A DNA stretch of 64,000 nt. Source: Brevibacillus fortis. GTDB lineage: Bacteria; Bacillota; Bacilli; Brevibacillales; Brevibacillaceae. How positions within the stretch are numbered: the first letter of the stretch is position 1; each line of letters begins with the position of its first letter. The position numbers and the translations under genes are program-made. Shown in pieces: positions 25,815 through 33,242 of the stretch. The DNA lies in assembly GCF_003013395.1 (NCBI RefSeq), contig NZ_PXZM01000023.1, forward strand, positions 248,001-312,000, in the 5' to 3' direction. The notes beneath the pieces were generated by a model. That model saw nothing but the letters and a program-made list of their open reading frames with translations. It ran no database searches and was not told the DNA's origin.

Positions 25815-26462
25815 CTAAAGCGGATGAGCAGACTTTCGCCCAATCGTTTTCCTATAGATCTCCACCAGTTCCTCCACGATCATTTCTTTCGACGAATGTA
25901 GAGGGGGACTCGGATGGTAGTAATCGATTCCCTTGGGACATGGCTTGCCAAAAGTCGGTACTCCTGCTGTTGCGATCCGTTGTTTCCACAGTTTCTTGAG
26001 CGAAGAAAAATGCTGCCAGGAATGGTGGTGGGAAAGCCCCCAACCGAGCAGGAGCCACGGATGCTTTTGCAGTTCCTGCGTAGATACGAGCTGAGACTCG
26101 AGCGTCGTCTCTTTCTCATGAATGAGTTGCTCGAAATGAGAAATGGCATTCACGGCAGCAGCATTTTGTACGGAAAACAGGTTGTATATGTGAAATCTGC
26201 CTACCAATGCCCTTTGTCCGTAGATCGCCTCTACCAACCGGATCAATTGTCGCATCGTAGGATCGAGTGTCGTTTGACCCATCATGCTATGACCGGATGC
26301 AGGTCTTTCACGAAAAAGCTTGGCACTACCAGGATTGAGTAAGAGACAGCTCCCCAGAGAATGATTGCCCTCTGAGTTCGGTCCCCATTGAAGATAGGTA
26401 GAAGTCCGGTAGACGACCCCTCGATGTTCTCTAAATGTAGCAAAGGCATTCGGCTGATGCAT
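25815..26462 (-). CDS. DUF1643-like protein
   Basis: A 215-residue cytoplasmic protein. The arrangement CLLLNPGSA, TTLDPTMRQLIRLVE and FHIYNLFSVQNA fits the DUF1643 family (LNPS.A....DPT..R......NLF). No enzyme activity is established for the family. Trp- and His-rich C-terminal half (WLLLGWGLSHHHSWQHF). Strong AGGAGGGG before ATG 26462. Single gene. Confidence 0.65.
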   Translation of the reverse strand: MHQPNAFATFREHRGVVYRTSTYLQWGPNSEGNHSLGSCLLLNPGSAKLFRERPASGHSMMGQTTLDPTMRQLIRLVEAIYGQRALVGRFHIYNLFSVQNAAAVNAISHFEQLIHEKETTLESQLVSTQELQKHPWLLLGWGLSHHHSWQHFSSLKKLWKQRIATAGVPTFGKPCPKGIDYYHPSPPLHSSKEMIVEELVEIYRKTIGRKSAHPL

Positions 26463-26541
26463 GACGATCCCCTCCTGGTCAAGCTATCTATGACCCATTT
26501 ATATGAGAGGAGGGGATTTGGTAGAACGGACATGCTCTACT

Positions 26542-27789
26542 CTAGCTACTCTTGCTAACTTCATTGGCACCAATCAACCGGAACAAAATGATATACAGAT
26601 ACGCACTGACTAAGGTTAAGCCCAGAATGACACCGAATACGCCAACAGGAGCGAGCCATTGGGATAGACCGATCGTCAGAGGAGCGATGAAGCGACCAAT
26701 CGAGAACTGGAGCGAAGAAGCTCCCATGTACTGACCGCGTGCATCCTCCGGCGAATATTTACTGATGAAGCTCTGGGCGACTGGCGTGCGCATCAGCTCG
26801 CCGAATGTCAAAATCGCCATACAGCCGAACAGGAGCCAGATATTTGTCGTAAAGGCCATCAAGAACAGACCGACACCGAATAAGACCGAGGAAATGACGA
26901 GGCTGTTACGATCGCTCCAGTTTTCAAACCAGCGTGTGACTGGCAGTGTAAACAGAACCACCAAAAAACCATTTAAGGCCATGAGCCAGCCGAATGCGCT
27001 GGTTCCGCCGACCGAATAACTCCAATTGCCCCATGAAAATAATGGTTGCTGCATGACATGCTCTTTGACATACAACGCCATGTAAATATCCAATTGCATG
27101 AACCCAATGGCGATCAAAACTCCTGCGCCAATGTACAGGGCAAATGCTTTGTCTCGGAAAATAATGGCGTAACTCTTGAATTGCTGAATCAGAGAAAAAC
27201 GCTCCTTTGCCTTCTCCTGACGGACGTGTTCAGGCAGCGTTTCTTTGAGCAGGAAAAAGACGGCGACCGCAAAAAGCAGCTCAACGATAGTACAGAACAT
27301 CAAAAGCTGTGGGCGATAATGAACAAAAAAGACAGAACCCAATACAGGACCCGCGACCACCCCGATGTTCATCGCTGTGTAAAAGGTGGCAAAGACAATT
27401 CTTCGATCTTCTTCTGTCGTCAAATCAGCCACCATGGCGGAGCTGGCAGGCCAGTAGAGAGCCCCGGCGATTCCGATCCCGATGAAGGCAATGTAGTCGA
27501 TCCAAGGAGACGGAGAGAACGCAAACAGCGCGAACATCACCGTCGATGTACAGAGCGAGAGCAGCATGGTGAATCTGCGCCCTACCCGGTCAGCCAAATA
27601 TCCGCCAAACAGGTTGGACAGCATCCCGAGCAGCGGTGGTACCATCAACAGAAGTCCCGCTACATCCTTTCCAAACGTATCGCTAAAATAAATCGCCATA
27701 AACGGAAAGTACATCCAAAAGAAGGTGTGCGTGATCAATTCGCCAAACAGACGTACCTTCAAGTTAAGATCCCACGAACGCCAAATCAT
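26542..27789 (-). CDS. MFS transporter (multidrug-type)
   Basis: A 415-residue major facilitator with about 12 hydrophobic segments. Motif A appears as GGYLADRVGRRF between helices 2 and 3, typical of drug:H+ antiporters (DHA1-like). ATG 27789 has GGAGG 8 bases upstream; the longer reading frame has no ribosome site. It is preceded by a long untranslated leader that contains a complete terminator-like hairpin, which suggests that expression is controlled by transcription attenuation. Substrate unknown. Confidence 0.88.
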   Translation of the reverse strand: MIWRSWDLNLKVRLFGELITHTFFWMYFPFMAIYFSDTFGKDVAGLLLMVPPLLGMLSNLFGGYLADRVGRRFTMLLSLCTSTVMFALFAFSPSPWIDYIAFIGIGIAGALYWPASSAMVADLTTEEDRRIVFATFYTAMNIGVVAGPVLGSVFFVHYRPQLLMFCTIVELLFAVAVFFLLKETLPEHVRQEKAKERFSLIQQFKSYAIIFRDKAFALYIGAGVLIAIGFMQLDIYMALYVKEHVMQQPLFSWGNWSYSVGGTSAFGWLMALNGFLVVLFTLPVTRWFENWSDRNSLVISSVLFGVGLFLMAFTTNIWLLFGCMAILTFGELMRTPVAQSFISKYSPEDARGQYMGASSLQFSIGRFIAPLTIGLSQWLAPVGVFGVILGLTLVSAYLYIILFRLIGANEVSKSS

Positions 27790-27855
27790 GACACAAATTC
27801 CTCCATTCTTTTCTGCAGGTGCCTTGACCTCGATTGCCTTCTTGGATAAATGGCA

Positions 27856-27905
27856 TATAAAAAAGCGCAAACGGGATAGAGACGGTGCTCTTCCGCTTGC
27901 GCTTT
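27856..27905 (-). terminator. Terminator/attenuator in the MFS leader
   Basis: Minus-strand AAAGCGCAAGCGG / CCGTTTGCGCTTT with one mismatch, followed by TTTT. It ends about 65 bases before the MFS start codon, so either it ends an upstream transcript or it regulates read-through into the pump gene. Confidence 0.7.
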
Positions 27906-27962
27906 ATCAGACGATACAAGGGTGGCGGGAAATAACCCGTTCAACGGTGGACAAAAGAGAGA

Positions 27963-28000
27963 CGGTTTATATACCAACTGATTTTAGGTACATTAAACCG
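27963..28000. repeat. Inverted repeat in the MFS leader
   Basis: CGGTTTA...TAAACCG (7 bp) with a second pair TACC/GGTA inside. Possible operator or alternative leader hairpin. Confidence 0.4.
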
Positions 28001-28039
28001 ACTGCTCACCCGTAAAACAAGGCCCGCAATTCATATCGG

Positions 28040-28178
28040 GAAAAAGACGGAAGCGGTTCAGGCATCCTGCAGCTTCTAGCTTTTGGATAGGGTTGTAAGA
28101 GGCAGTGCCCCTTATCAGAGGCCCCACCTAAGCGAAGATAACTACAGAAAACACCATGAACTCAGCACTCCCGTCTTT
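28040..28178 (-). ncRNA. Structured small RNA, 6S-like architecture (candidate)
   Basis: About 140 bases folding into one long interrupted hairpin. Minus-strand ends AAAGACGG / CCGTCTTT (28171-28178 with 28043-28050) close a stem that continues through GTTCA/TGAAC, GGTGTT/GATGCC and CTGTAGTT/AGCTGCAG. A central unpaired region starts near base 40, with a small AGCT hairpin on its 3' side, then a terminal arm with GCCTCT-GATA-AGGGGC. A long closing stem, open bubble near base 40-45 and terminal arm are the layout of 6S RNA, though this one is shorter than usual (180-200). A TATGTA -10-like box (28188-28193) and 3' TTTTT support minus-strand transcription; the plus strand could also fold and has TTTTTT after it. 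Family identity is not proven. Confidence 0.45.
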
Positions 28179-28286
28179 CAAATTTTTTACATAGGTAAAC
28201 TCTTGTTGATTAGAATACTCGAAAGAGTTGAATTTATGCAAGATAATTTTTTGGTTTTTTTTGAATAGTACCAAGAACATCGATAA

Positions 28287-28315
28287 TTGAAAAAGGGGCT
28301 TGCATTCGGTAAAAT
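28287..28315 (+). promoter_or_regulatory. Sigma-A promoter of the M29 aminopeptidase
   Basis: TTGAAA (28287-28292), 17-base spacer, TAAAAT (28310-28315), 48 bases before the ATG. Confidence 0.75.
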
Positions 28316-28362
28316 ATTTTTTAACAATAACCAAATCATGCTAGAAATGTGGGGGATATCGC

Positions 28363-29475
28363 ATGCTGGATGCACGCATCGTCAAGTTGGCTACAAATTT
28401 GCTGAGCCATTCTGTACGCCTGAAGGAAAAAGAAAGCTTGTTGATTGAAGTTCGTGGCGAGGGTCACGCTTTGGCGAAAGAATTGGTTAAGCAGGCGTAC
28501 GATTTGGGAGCGTATCCGTTCGTACGGATTATTGACCCGTCTATCCAACGTGAGCTGATGCTCGGTGCAAGTGCAGAGCGCGCGACTCATTTGGCAAAAT
28601 GGGAAGAGCCAATGTACAAAGATTTGGATACATATATCGTCATCAATGGTCCATCCAACGACAGCGAGATGGCCGATGTTCCGGTAGAGCGTCGTCGTGC
28701 ACACCAGAGTGTGATGCAAGAATTGAATGACTACCTGACCAACAATGTACGCTGGACACTGCTCAACTACCCGACAACTGCATTGGCGCAAAATGCCAAC
28801 ATGTCTACCGTTGCTTTTGAAGACTTTTATTTTGACGTATGTTCTGTTGACTATAAAAAGATGCACGAAGCCTTTTTACCTTTGCAGCAATTGATGGATC
28901 GCACGGACAAAGTGCGCCTTGTTGGACCGGGAACGGATCTTCAATTCTCGATTAAGGACATCCCTAGTATCATTTGCTCCGGGCTTCGCAACATTCCAGA
29001 TGGCGAGATTTTTACAGCCCCTGTGCGTGACTCCGTGAATGGAACGATTACGTACAACGCAGCAACAAGCTACATGGGCACGAAATTCGAAAATGTGTGT
29101 CTAAAGTTTGTAGACGGAAAAATCGTCGAGGCGACTTCTAACAACACAGAGAGACTTAACCAAATTTTCGATACGGACGAAGGAGCGCGCTACATCGGGG
29201 AATTCGCAATCGGCGTGCATCCGTACATCCTGCACCCAATGAATGATATCTTGTTCGATGAGAAAATTGCTGGCAGCTTCCACTTCACGCCAGGTCGTGC
29301 ATACGACAACGCCGATAACGGCAACCGCAGCCAAATCCACTGGGATATGGTAAACATTCAGCGCCCTGAGTACGGCGGCGGCGAAATCTGGTTTGATGAT
29401 GTGCTGATTCGCAAAGACGGTTTATTCGTTTTGCCAGAGCTGCAAGGACTCAATCCGGAAAACTTAAAAGGGTAA
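28363..29475 (+). CDS. M29-family metallo-aminopeptidase
   Basis: A 370-residue cytoplasmic aminopeptidase (AmpS/PepS/aminopeptidase T family), a dimeric two-metal enzyme with broad specificity for N-terminal residues. Candidate metal and catalytic residues are in IGEFAIGVHP (Glu), GSFHFTPGRAY (His), NRSQIHWDMV (His and Asp) and the aspartate in EIWFDDVLI. Length is close to other members (about 370-410). GTGGGGGATATCGC precedes ATG 28363. Monocistronic. Confidence 0.92.
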   Translation: MLDARIVKLATNLLSHSVRLKEKESLLIEVRGEGHALAKELVKQAYDLGAYPFVRIIDPSIQRELMLGASAERATHLAKWEEPMYKDLDTYIVINGPSNDSEMADVPVERRRAHQSVMQELNDYLTNNVRWTLLNYPTTALAQNANMSTVAFEDFYFDVCSVDYKKMHEAFLPLQQLMDRTDKVRLVGPGTDLQFSIKDIPSIICSGLRNIPDGEIFTAPVRDSVNGTITYNAATSYMGTKFENVCLKFVDGKIVEATSNNTERLNQIFDTDEGARYIGEFAIGVHPYILHPMNDILFDEKIAGSFHFTPGRAYDNADNGNRSQIHWDMVNIQRPEYGGGEIWFDDVLIRKDGLFVLPELQGLNPENLKG

Positions 29476-29485
29476 GATCGTGTAA

Positions 29486-29519
29486 GATGGCCATCATGCT
29501 TAGCATGGTGGTTTTTTTA
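29486..29519 (+). terminator. Terminator of the M29 aminopeptidase
   Basis: GCCATCATGC-TTA-GCATGGTGG followed by TTTTTTT. Confidence 0.88.
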
Positions 29520-29528
29520 CATTTTCAA

Positions 29529-29757
29529 GTAGCTGTCGATGAGGGAAGAAGCGCATTTCCAGTCTACGCTTCGGCCTACGCCCCGCAAGGGGGGATTGAC
29601 TGTTCGCTCCGGAATAAATGGCGGGAGCGCTTCAAACGTAGACGTTTCGGGGAAGGATTTCATAAGTGAAGCTTAAATTCCCCGCCATTTATTCCGGAGC
29701 TGGGTTGGGCTCCAGAGGCGCTTGGACTGGAAATGCGCTTCTTCTACGTGGCTGTTG
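29529..29757 (+). ncRNA. Long structured intergenic element, copy 2
   Basis: About 230 bases with three nested, near-perfect stems. Outer: 29546-29564 with 29725-29743 (19 bp perfect, AAGAAGCGCATTTCCAGTC). Inner: 29607-29625 with 29681-29699 (19 bp perfect, CTCCGGAATAAATGGCGGG). Apical: GCTTCA 29629-29634 with TGAAGC 29667-29672. Unpaired GGATTGACTG lies at 29593-29602, and TTAA directly follows the apical stem (29673-29676), exactly as in copy 1. Flanks are also similar (GCTGT..G.TG.GGGA on the 5' side). The stem sequences are unrelated to those of copy 1. It sits between the aminopeptidase terminator and a pseudouridine synthase gene. Confidence 0.62.
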
Positions 29758-29859
29758 GTTAACTTCTTGTAAGTTGATTCATGTTGATGAAAGTTCTAAA
29801 CCTCCCTTGTATAACAATCAAAACGCTCTAAAAGCACGAAGTAGAAACAAGCTGTCCGC

Positions 29860-29938
29860 AAGCACTGTCACATGTCTGGAAGGAGACCACCCGAACGCAG
29901 AGAGGATACAGGCGACTGGAAGACATGTGGCAGGGCTT
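29860..29938. ncRNA. Second hairpin directly after element copy 2
   Basis: AAGCACTGTCACATGTCT (29860-29877) pairs with AGACATGTGGCAGGGCTT (29921-29938) over 18 positions with one wobble and one mismatch; the loop is 43 bases, purine-rich. No gene fits here. It could be a separate small RNA, a long terminator-less hairpin, or part of the same locus as the preceding element. Confidence 0.4.
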
Positions 29939-30032
29939 CCCCGCCCCCAAACGTAAGAGGACGACTACAAACGAGCATCTCTAGCATCCTTTTGCTACAA
30001 TAAGAAAAAAGCATGGAACAGAGGGATTAGAC

Positions 30033-30965
30033 GTGAGCCGCAAAGATTGGATCGAATACATCGTCAATGAACAAGACACGGGAATGAACGTGGAACAAAT
30101 CGTCCGGCAAAAGCTCAACGTGTCGGGTCGTATGATGCAGCGGCTGACGAGAAGCAAAGGGATTTTGCTCAATCGCAAGCAGCCCTTCCTGCAAAAACAA
30201 GTAAAAGCAGGAGATACAATCGCTGTGCGGGTCATCGAGCGACAAGAGCAACCGTCTAGGCAGCCCCAGCATGATACGAAGCCCGAGGGACCGACCACAC
30301 CAATGCCGTCCATCGACATTTTGTACGAGGACGATCATCTCTTGATTGCAAACAAACCGGCAGGCATGATGGTGCACCCGATTAAACAGGAGACCGACAC
30401 GTTGGTACATGCACTTGCTGCCGTACTGGCGGCACGCGGTGAGCAAGCGAGCGTACATCCTGTGCATCGGCTGGACAAAGATACATCAGGTGCTATCCTC
30501 GTAGCCAAAAGCAGCTATGGTCATCAATTGGCTGACAGGCTGCTGCGCGAAGGAGGCATTCACCGGGAGTATCTAGCGGTTGCCAGTGGCGTACTGTCAG
30601 AGCGAGCTGCAACGATTGATGCGCCAATCGGCCGAGATGCGCGTCATCCGACTAAGCGCCGTGTCGTGGAGAGTGGCGATCCTGCCATCACGCATTACGA
30701 GGTACAACAGACCTCTGAGGGAATGACGCTCGCTCGCGTCTGGCTGGAGACGGGTCGTACCCATCAGATTCGCGTTCACTTTGCCCACATTGGACACCCG
30801 CTTGCTGGCGATACGATGTACGGGGGAGCGAGAGGTTTGTTACGCCGACAGGCTCTGCATGCTTCTAAGTTGTCTTTTTTGCACCCGCTACTCGAAAAAG
30901 AGATCGTGATTGAGGCACCGATACCATCTGATATGAAACGCTTGATGCAAGCGGAGTTTAAATAA
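30033..30965 (+). CDS. RluA-family RNA pseudouridine synthase
   Basis: A 310-residue enzyme that isomerises uridines in rRNA or tRNA. The catalytic aspartate lies in HRLDKDTSGAILVAK; other family blocks are IANKPAGMMVHP and ETGRTHQIRVHFAHIGHPLAGD. The N-terminal 75 residues are an S4-like RNA-binding segment. GTG 30033 follows GAGGG. Its upstream region is the structured intergenic block 29529-29938; whether that acts as a leader is unknown. Confidence 0.92.
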   Translation: MSRKDWIEYIVNEQDTGMNVEQIVRQKLNVSGRMMQRLTRSKGILLNRKQPFLQKQVKAGDTIAVRVIERQEQPSRQPQHDTKPEGPTTPMPSIDILYEDDHLLIANKPAGMMVHPIKQETDTLVHALAAVLAARGEQASVHPVHRLDKDTSGAILVAKSSYGHQLADRLLREGGIHREYLAVASGVLSERAATIDAPIGRDARHPTKRRVVESGDPAITHYEVQQTSEGMTLARVWLETGRTHQIRVHFAHIGHPLAGDTMYGGARGLLRRQALHASKLSFLHPLLEKEIVIEAPIPSDMKRLMQAEFK

Positions 30966-30975
30966 GAACGGCCAC

Positions 30976-31004
30976 AGGGACTTCTAAGACAGAAGTCCTT
31001 TTTT
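30976..31004 (+). terminator. Terminator of the pseudouridine synthase gene
   Basis: AGGGACTTCT-AAGAC-AGAAGTCCTT followed by TTTT. Confidence 0.92.
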
Positions 31005-31041
31005 CTGTGCAAAAGTCCTCCGAGTGTCAAACAGTCCGCAG

Positions 31042-31070
31042 TTGAATAACGTAACAGTGTTATGTTACAT
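31042..31070 (+). promoter_or_regulatory. Promoter with internal palindrome before yhbD
   Basis: TTGAAT (31042-31047), 17 bases, TTACAT (31065-31070). A perfect inverted repeat GTAACA...TGTTAC (31051-31068) fills the spacer, the position used by MerR-type regulators, and the gene downstream encodes a MerR-like helix-turn-helix. Confidence 0.5.
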
Positions 31071-31090
31071 TGTTTTTGGAGGTGCTTCAC

Positions 31091-31714
31091 TTGGACACAA
31101 ATGTAATCTCGAAGAAGGACCTGCTGGAGCTGACAGGCATTTCGTACGGACAGTTATACCGTTGGAAACGAAAGAATTTGATTCCAGAGGAGTGGTTCAT
31201 TCGCCGAGCGACTTTTACAGGGCAAGAAACCTTTTTCCCGCGCGAACAGATTTTAGCTCGAATCGACAAGATCCTCAACATGAAAGACGACTTGTCGCTA
31301 GATGAATTGGCGGATATGTTTTCACCGAATATGAGTGAAACGTCGTTGTCCACAGATGAATTATTGGCACGAAACATTGTTTCGACTACCTCTTTAGAAG
31401 TGTTTAACGTTTTTCTCGGGAGTCTAAGGACCTTTACTTTCCAGCAGGCGCTATACGTCTATGTGTTGGAAAAGCTTTTGGCCGCAGGAGACCTGAGTGT
31501 GGAAGAAGGCGGCGGATTACTGCAGGTACTGGCTAGCCACTATCCCAAATTCGAAGGGAAGCCTTGTGAGTTGATCTTTATGCGCAAGATGGGGATTTCC
31601 ACATTCGTGTTGGTGCCTGGCTCTACCGATATGTATTTTGACAGCGGTGTAAAGGTAGTGACGCGGCTCATTCTAGCCAATTGCATCGAAGAATTAAAAG
31701 CAAAATTTATGTAG
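31091..31714 (+). CDS. yhbD: YhbD-like protein with MerR-like N-terminal domain (DUF4004)
   Basis: A 207-residue protein like B. subtilis YhbD. The N-terminus (ISKKDLLELTGISYGQLYRWKRKNLIP, landmarks LLELTGISYGQLYRWKR) is a MerR-type DNA-binding helix-turn-helix; the rest (FFPREQILARIDKILNMKDDLSLDELADMF and the C-terminal alpha/beta part) belongs to DUF4004. TTG 31091 is chosen because GGAGGTG lies 6-7 bases upstream. It is followed after 14 bases by a bactofilin gene, the same pairing as yhbD-yhbE-yhbF (bacE, bacF) in B. subtilis, so it may regulate bactofilin expression. Confidence 0.82.
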   Translation: MDTNVISKKDLLELTGISYGQLYRWKRKNLIPEEWFIRRATFTGQETFFPREQILARIDKILNMKDDLSLDELADMFSPNMSETSLSTDELLARNIVSTTSLEVFNVFLGSLRTFTFQQALYVYVLEKLLAAGDLSVEEGGGLLQVLASHYPKFEGKPCELIFMRKMGISTFVLVPGSTDMYFDSGVKVVTRLILANCIEELKAKFM

Positions 31715-31728
31715 GGGGAGACCATACC

Positions 31729-32457
31729 ATGCAAAACGAGAATAATAACAAGCCAGATTTGATCTTTCATGGGGCAGTGAATGCGACGGGTGGCGTATAC
31801 AACAAAGTAGATGTGCAGGGTTACGGCAAGATCAATGGCGACGTAGAGTGCGAGTCGCTTCATTGTGCAGGACATGTCAGTATCACGGGAGATCTCACTG
31901 GCTCTACGGCAAGAGTAGAAGGCAACGCGTCGATTAAAGGCAAAGTGAAAATGGATACATTGTCCGTATACGGTCAGCTTGATGTTGCGGATGACTTGAA
32001 TTTTACGAGTCTAAAGGTCGGTGGCAACGTCAAAGTACAGGGCAATATGACAGGCGAGGACGTAAAGGTTCTCGGTTCATTGAAAACCGCAGGGGATTGC
32101 GAAGCGGAAGTGTTTCGGGCAAACGGTGCGTTTAGTATCGGGGGACTGCTAAATGCGGGACGAATCGAGGTGCTTCTGCATGGTAGCTGTGAAGCAAAAG
32201 AAATGGGCGGAGAGCACATCGAGGTGCGCCGAACAGGCAACAGCACCTTGGGCAAGTTGTTGAAGCATTTTCTCAACAATACCTTGTCCGTAGAGACGAT
32301 TGAAGGAGACGAAATCTATCTGGAAAACACAAAGGCCAAGGTCGTTCGCGGCAACAAGATCGAGATTGGGCCCGACTGCGAAATCGATCTGGTCGAATAC
32401 AGCACAGAATGCAAGCAAGACCCAAGCTCGCAGATTAAGACGAAGACACAACGTTAA
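31729..32457 (+). CDS. Bactofilin-type polymer-forming protein
   Basis: A 242-residue protein dominated by short beta-helix repeats (GYGKINGDVECESLHCAGHVSITGDL and so on) of the bactofilin type, cytoskeletal polymers; in B. subtilis BacE/BacF contribute to flagellar assembly and motility. The repeat region (about 10-165) is followed by a less regular C-terminus (EVRRTGNSTLGKLLKHFL). One protein here replaces two separate bactofilins in B. subtilis. ATG 31729 follows TAGGGGGAG; upstream start codons overlap the yhbD coding end. Confidence 0.82.
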   Translation: MQNENNNKPDLIFHGAVNATGGVYNKVDVQGYGKINGDVECESLHCAGHVSITGDLTGSTARVEGNASIKGKVKMDTLSVYGQLDVADDLNFTSLKVGGNVKVQGNMTGEDVKVLGSLKTAGDCEAEVFRANGAFSIGGLLNAGRIEVLLHGSCEAKEMGGEHIEVRRTGNSTLGKLLKHFLNNTLSVETIEGDEIYLENTKAKVVRGNKIEIGPDCEIDLVEYSTECKQDPSSQIKTKTQR

Positions 32458-32490
32458 GGCTGACAAGGAAAAATTAACATTCGGAACTGT

Positions 32491-32510
32491 ATGCAAGTAT
32501 TTACATGCAT
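32491..32510. promoter_or_regulatory. Operator-like palindrome O1
   Basis: ATGCAAGTATTTACATGCAT covers the -35 box of the TetR promoter. A nearly identical copy (O2) lies 58 bases downstream. It is itself within a larger inverted repeat GGAACTG...CAGTTCC (32483-32517). Confidence 0.55.
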
Positions 32511-32528
32511 GCAGTTCCTTTATATAAT
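32500..32528 (+). promoter_or_regulatory. Sigma-A promoter of the TetR-MFP-RND operon
   Basis: TTTACA (32500-32505), 17-base spacer, TATAAT (32523-32528); consensus -10. Confidence 0.75.
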
Positions 32529-32548
32529 GAGTTTGGAAAAAAATGAAA

Positions 32549-32568
32549 ATGCAAGTAATTGCTTGCTT
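32549..32568. promoter_or_regulatory. Operator-like palindrome O2
   Basis: ATGCAAGTAATTGCTTGCTT just downstream of the expected transcription start; shares ATGCAAGTA-TT-C-TGC-T with O1. Probably bound by the TetR protein encoded next. Confidence 0.55.
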
Positions 32569-32584
32569 GGCACGGAGGTGCGTT

Positions 32585-33208
32585 ATGGATCACCCAGATA
32601 TAGAACAGAAGCTGGGGGGGAGAGGCGAAGAGGAACAGGAAACCCGTGAGCGAATTTTATCGGCCGCACGTCAGCTAATGGCACAAAAGGGATACAAGGG
32701 AGCGACTACACGCAAGATTTCTGAGCTTGCAGGGGTTAATGAGGTGACGGTATTTCGTCACTTCAAGAACAAGGTAGGCATCTTGACAGAGCTCCTGAAA
32801 GAAATCATGGATGTCCGAGAGCAGCTGGAGCAAGGGCTGCAAGGCGAGTTTTCTGATCTCAAGCAAATGCTAGTCAGCTACGCACGCACGTATTACGGCT
32901 TATTGGTCGAGCGCAAAGAAATTTTCATGATCTGCATGATTGAAGCGGATAACCACCCGGAAGTCGTGCAGATGTTCAGCAGCCTGCCGATGACTGCAGT
33001 CGAGGTATTGTCCAACAAGCTCCTAGCGTTTCAAGAGCAAGGGCATTTGCCAAAGGTAGATCCGTTCACGGCAGCTCTTATGTTCGTCTCCACTTTCTTC
33101 TATGCCTTCATGGCGAAGTATCGGGTCAATCTCGATCTCGAAATGGTAGAAGAAGAGCTTTTTGAAAATGCTTCTGAAATCTTGCTACAAGGCATCAAGG
33201 GACTTTAA
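32585..33208 (+). CDS. TetR/AcrR-family transcriptional regulator
   Basis: A 207-residue repressor. The N-terminal HTH (ILSAARQLMAQKGYKGATTRKISELAGVNEVTVFRHFKNK; landmarks GYKGATTRKISELAG and TVFRHFKNK) lies at about 22-62; the C-terminal ligand domain is of AcrR type. ATG 32585 follows CGGAGGTG. It is the first gene of an efflux operon and has two operator-like palindromes around its promoter, so it probably represses itself and the pump until a toxic ligand binds. Confidence 0.9.
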   Translation: MDHPDIEQKLGGRGEEEQETRERILSAARQLMAQKGYKGATTRKISELAGVNEVTVFRHFKNKVGILTELLKEIMDVREQLEQGLQGEFSDLKQMLVSYARTYYGLLVERKEIFMICMIEADNHPEVVQMFSSLPMTAVEVLSNKLLAFQEQGHLPKVDPFTAALMFVSTFFYAFMAKYRVNLDLEMVEEELFENASEILLQGIKGL

Positions 33209-33242
33209 ATAACAGCATAGCTACATAGGGGCGGAGGAAGTC

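Noticed and set aside
29487..29956. Small plus-strand reading frames within the structured intergenic block
   Set aside because: No ribosome sites, and they cross the perfect stems of the element; composition follows the fold and not codon use.
32483..32520. Rho-independent terminator of the bactofilin gene
   Set aside because: The hairpin is followed by TTTATATAATG, which is the TetR promoter's -10 region, and the palindrome matches an operator copy downstream; a minor termination role cannot be excluded.
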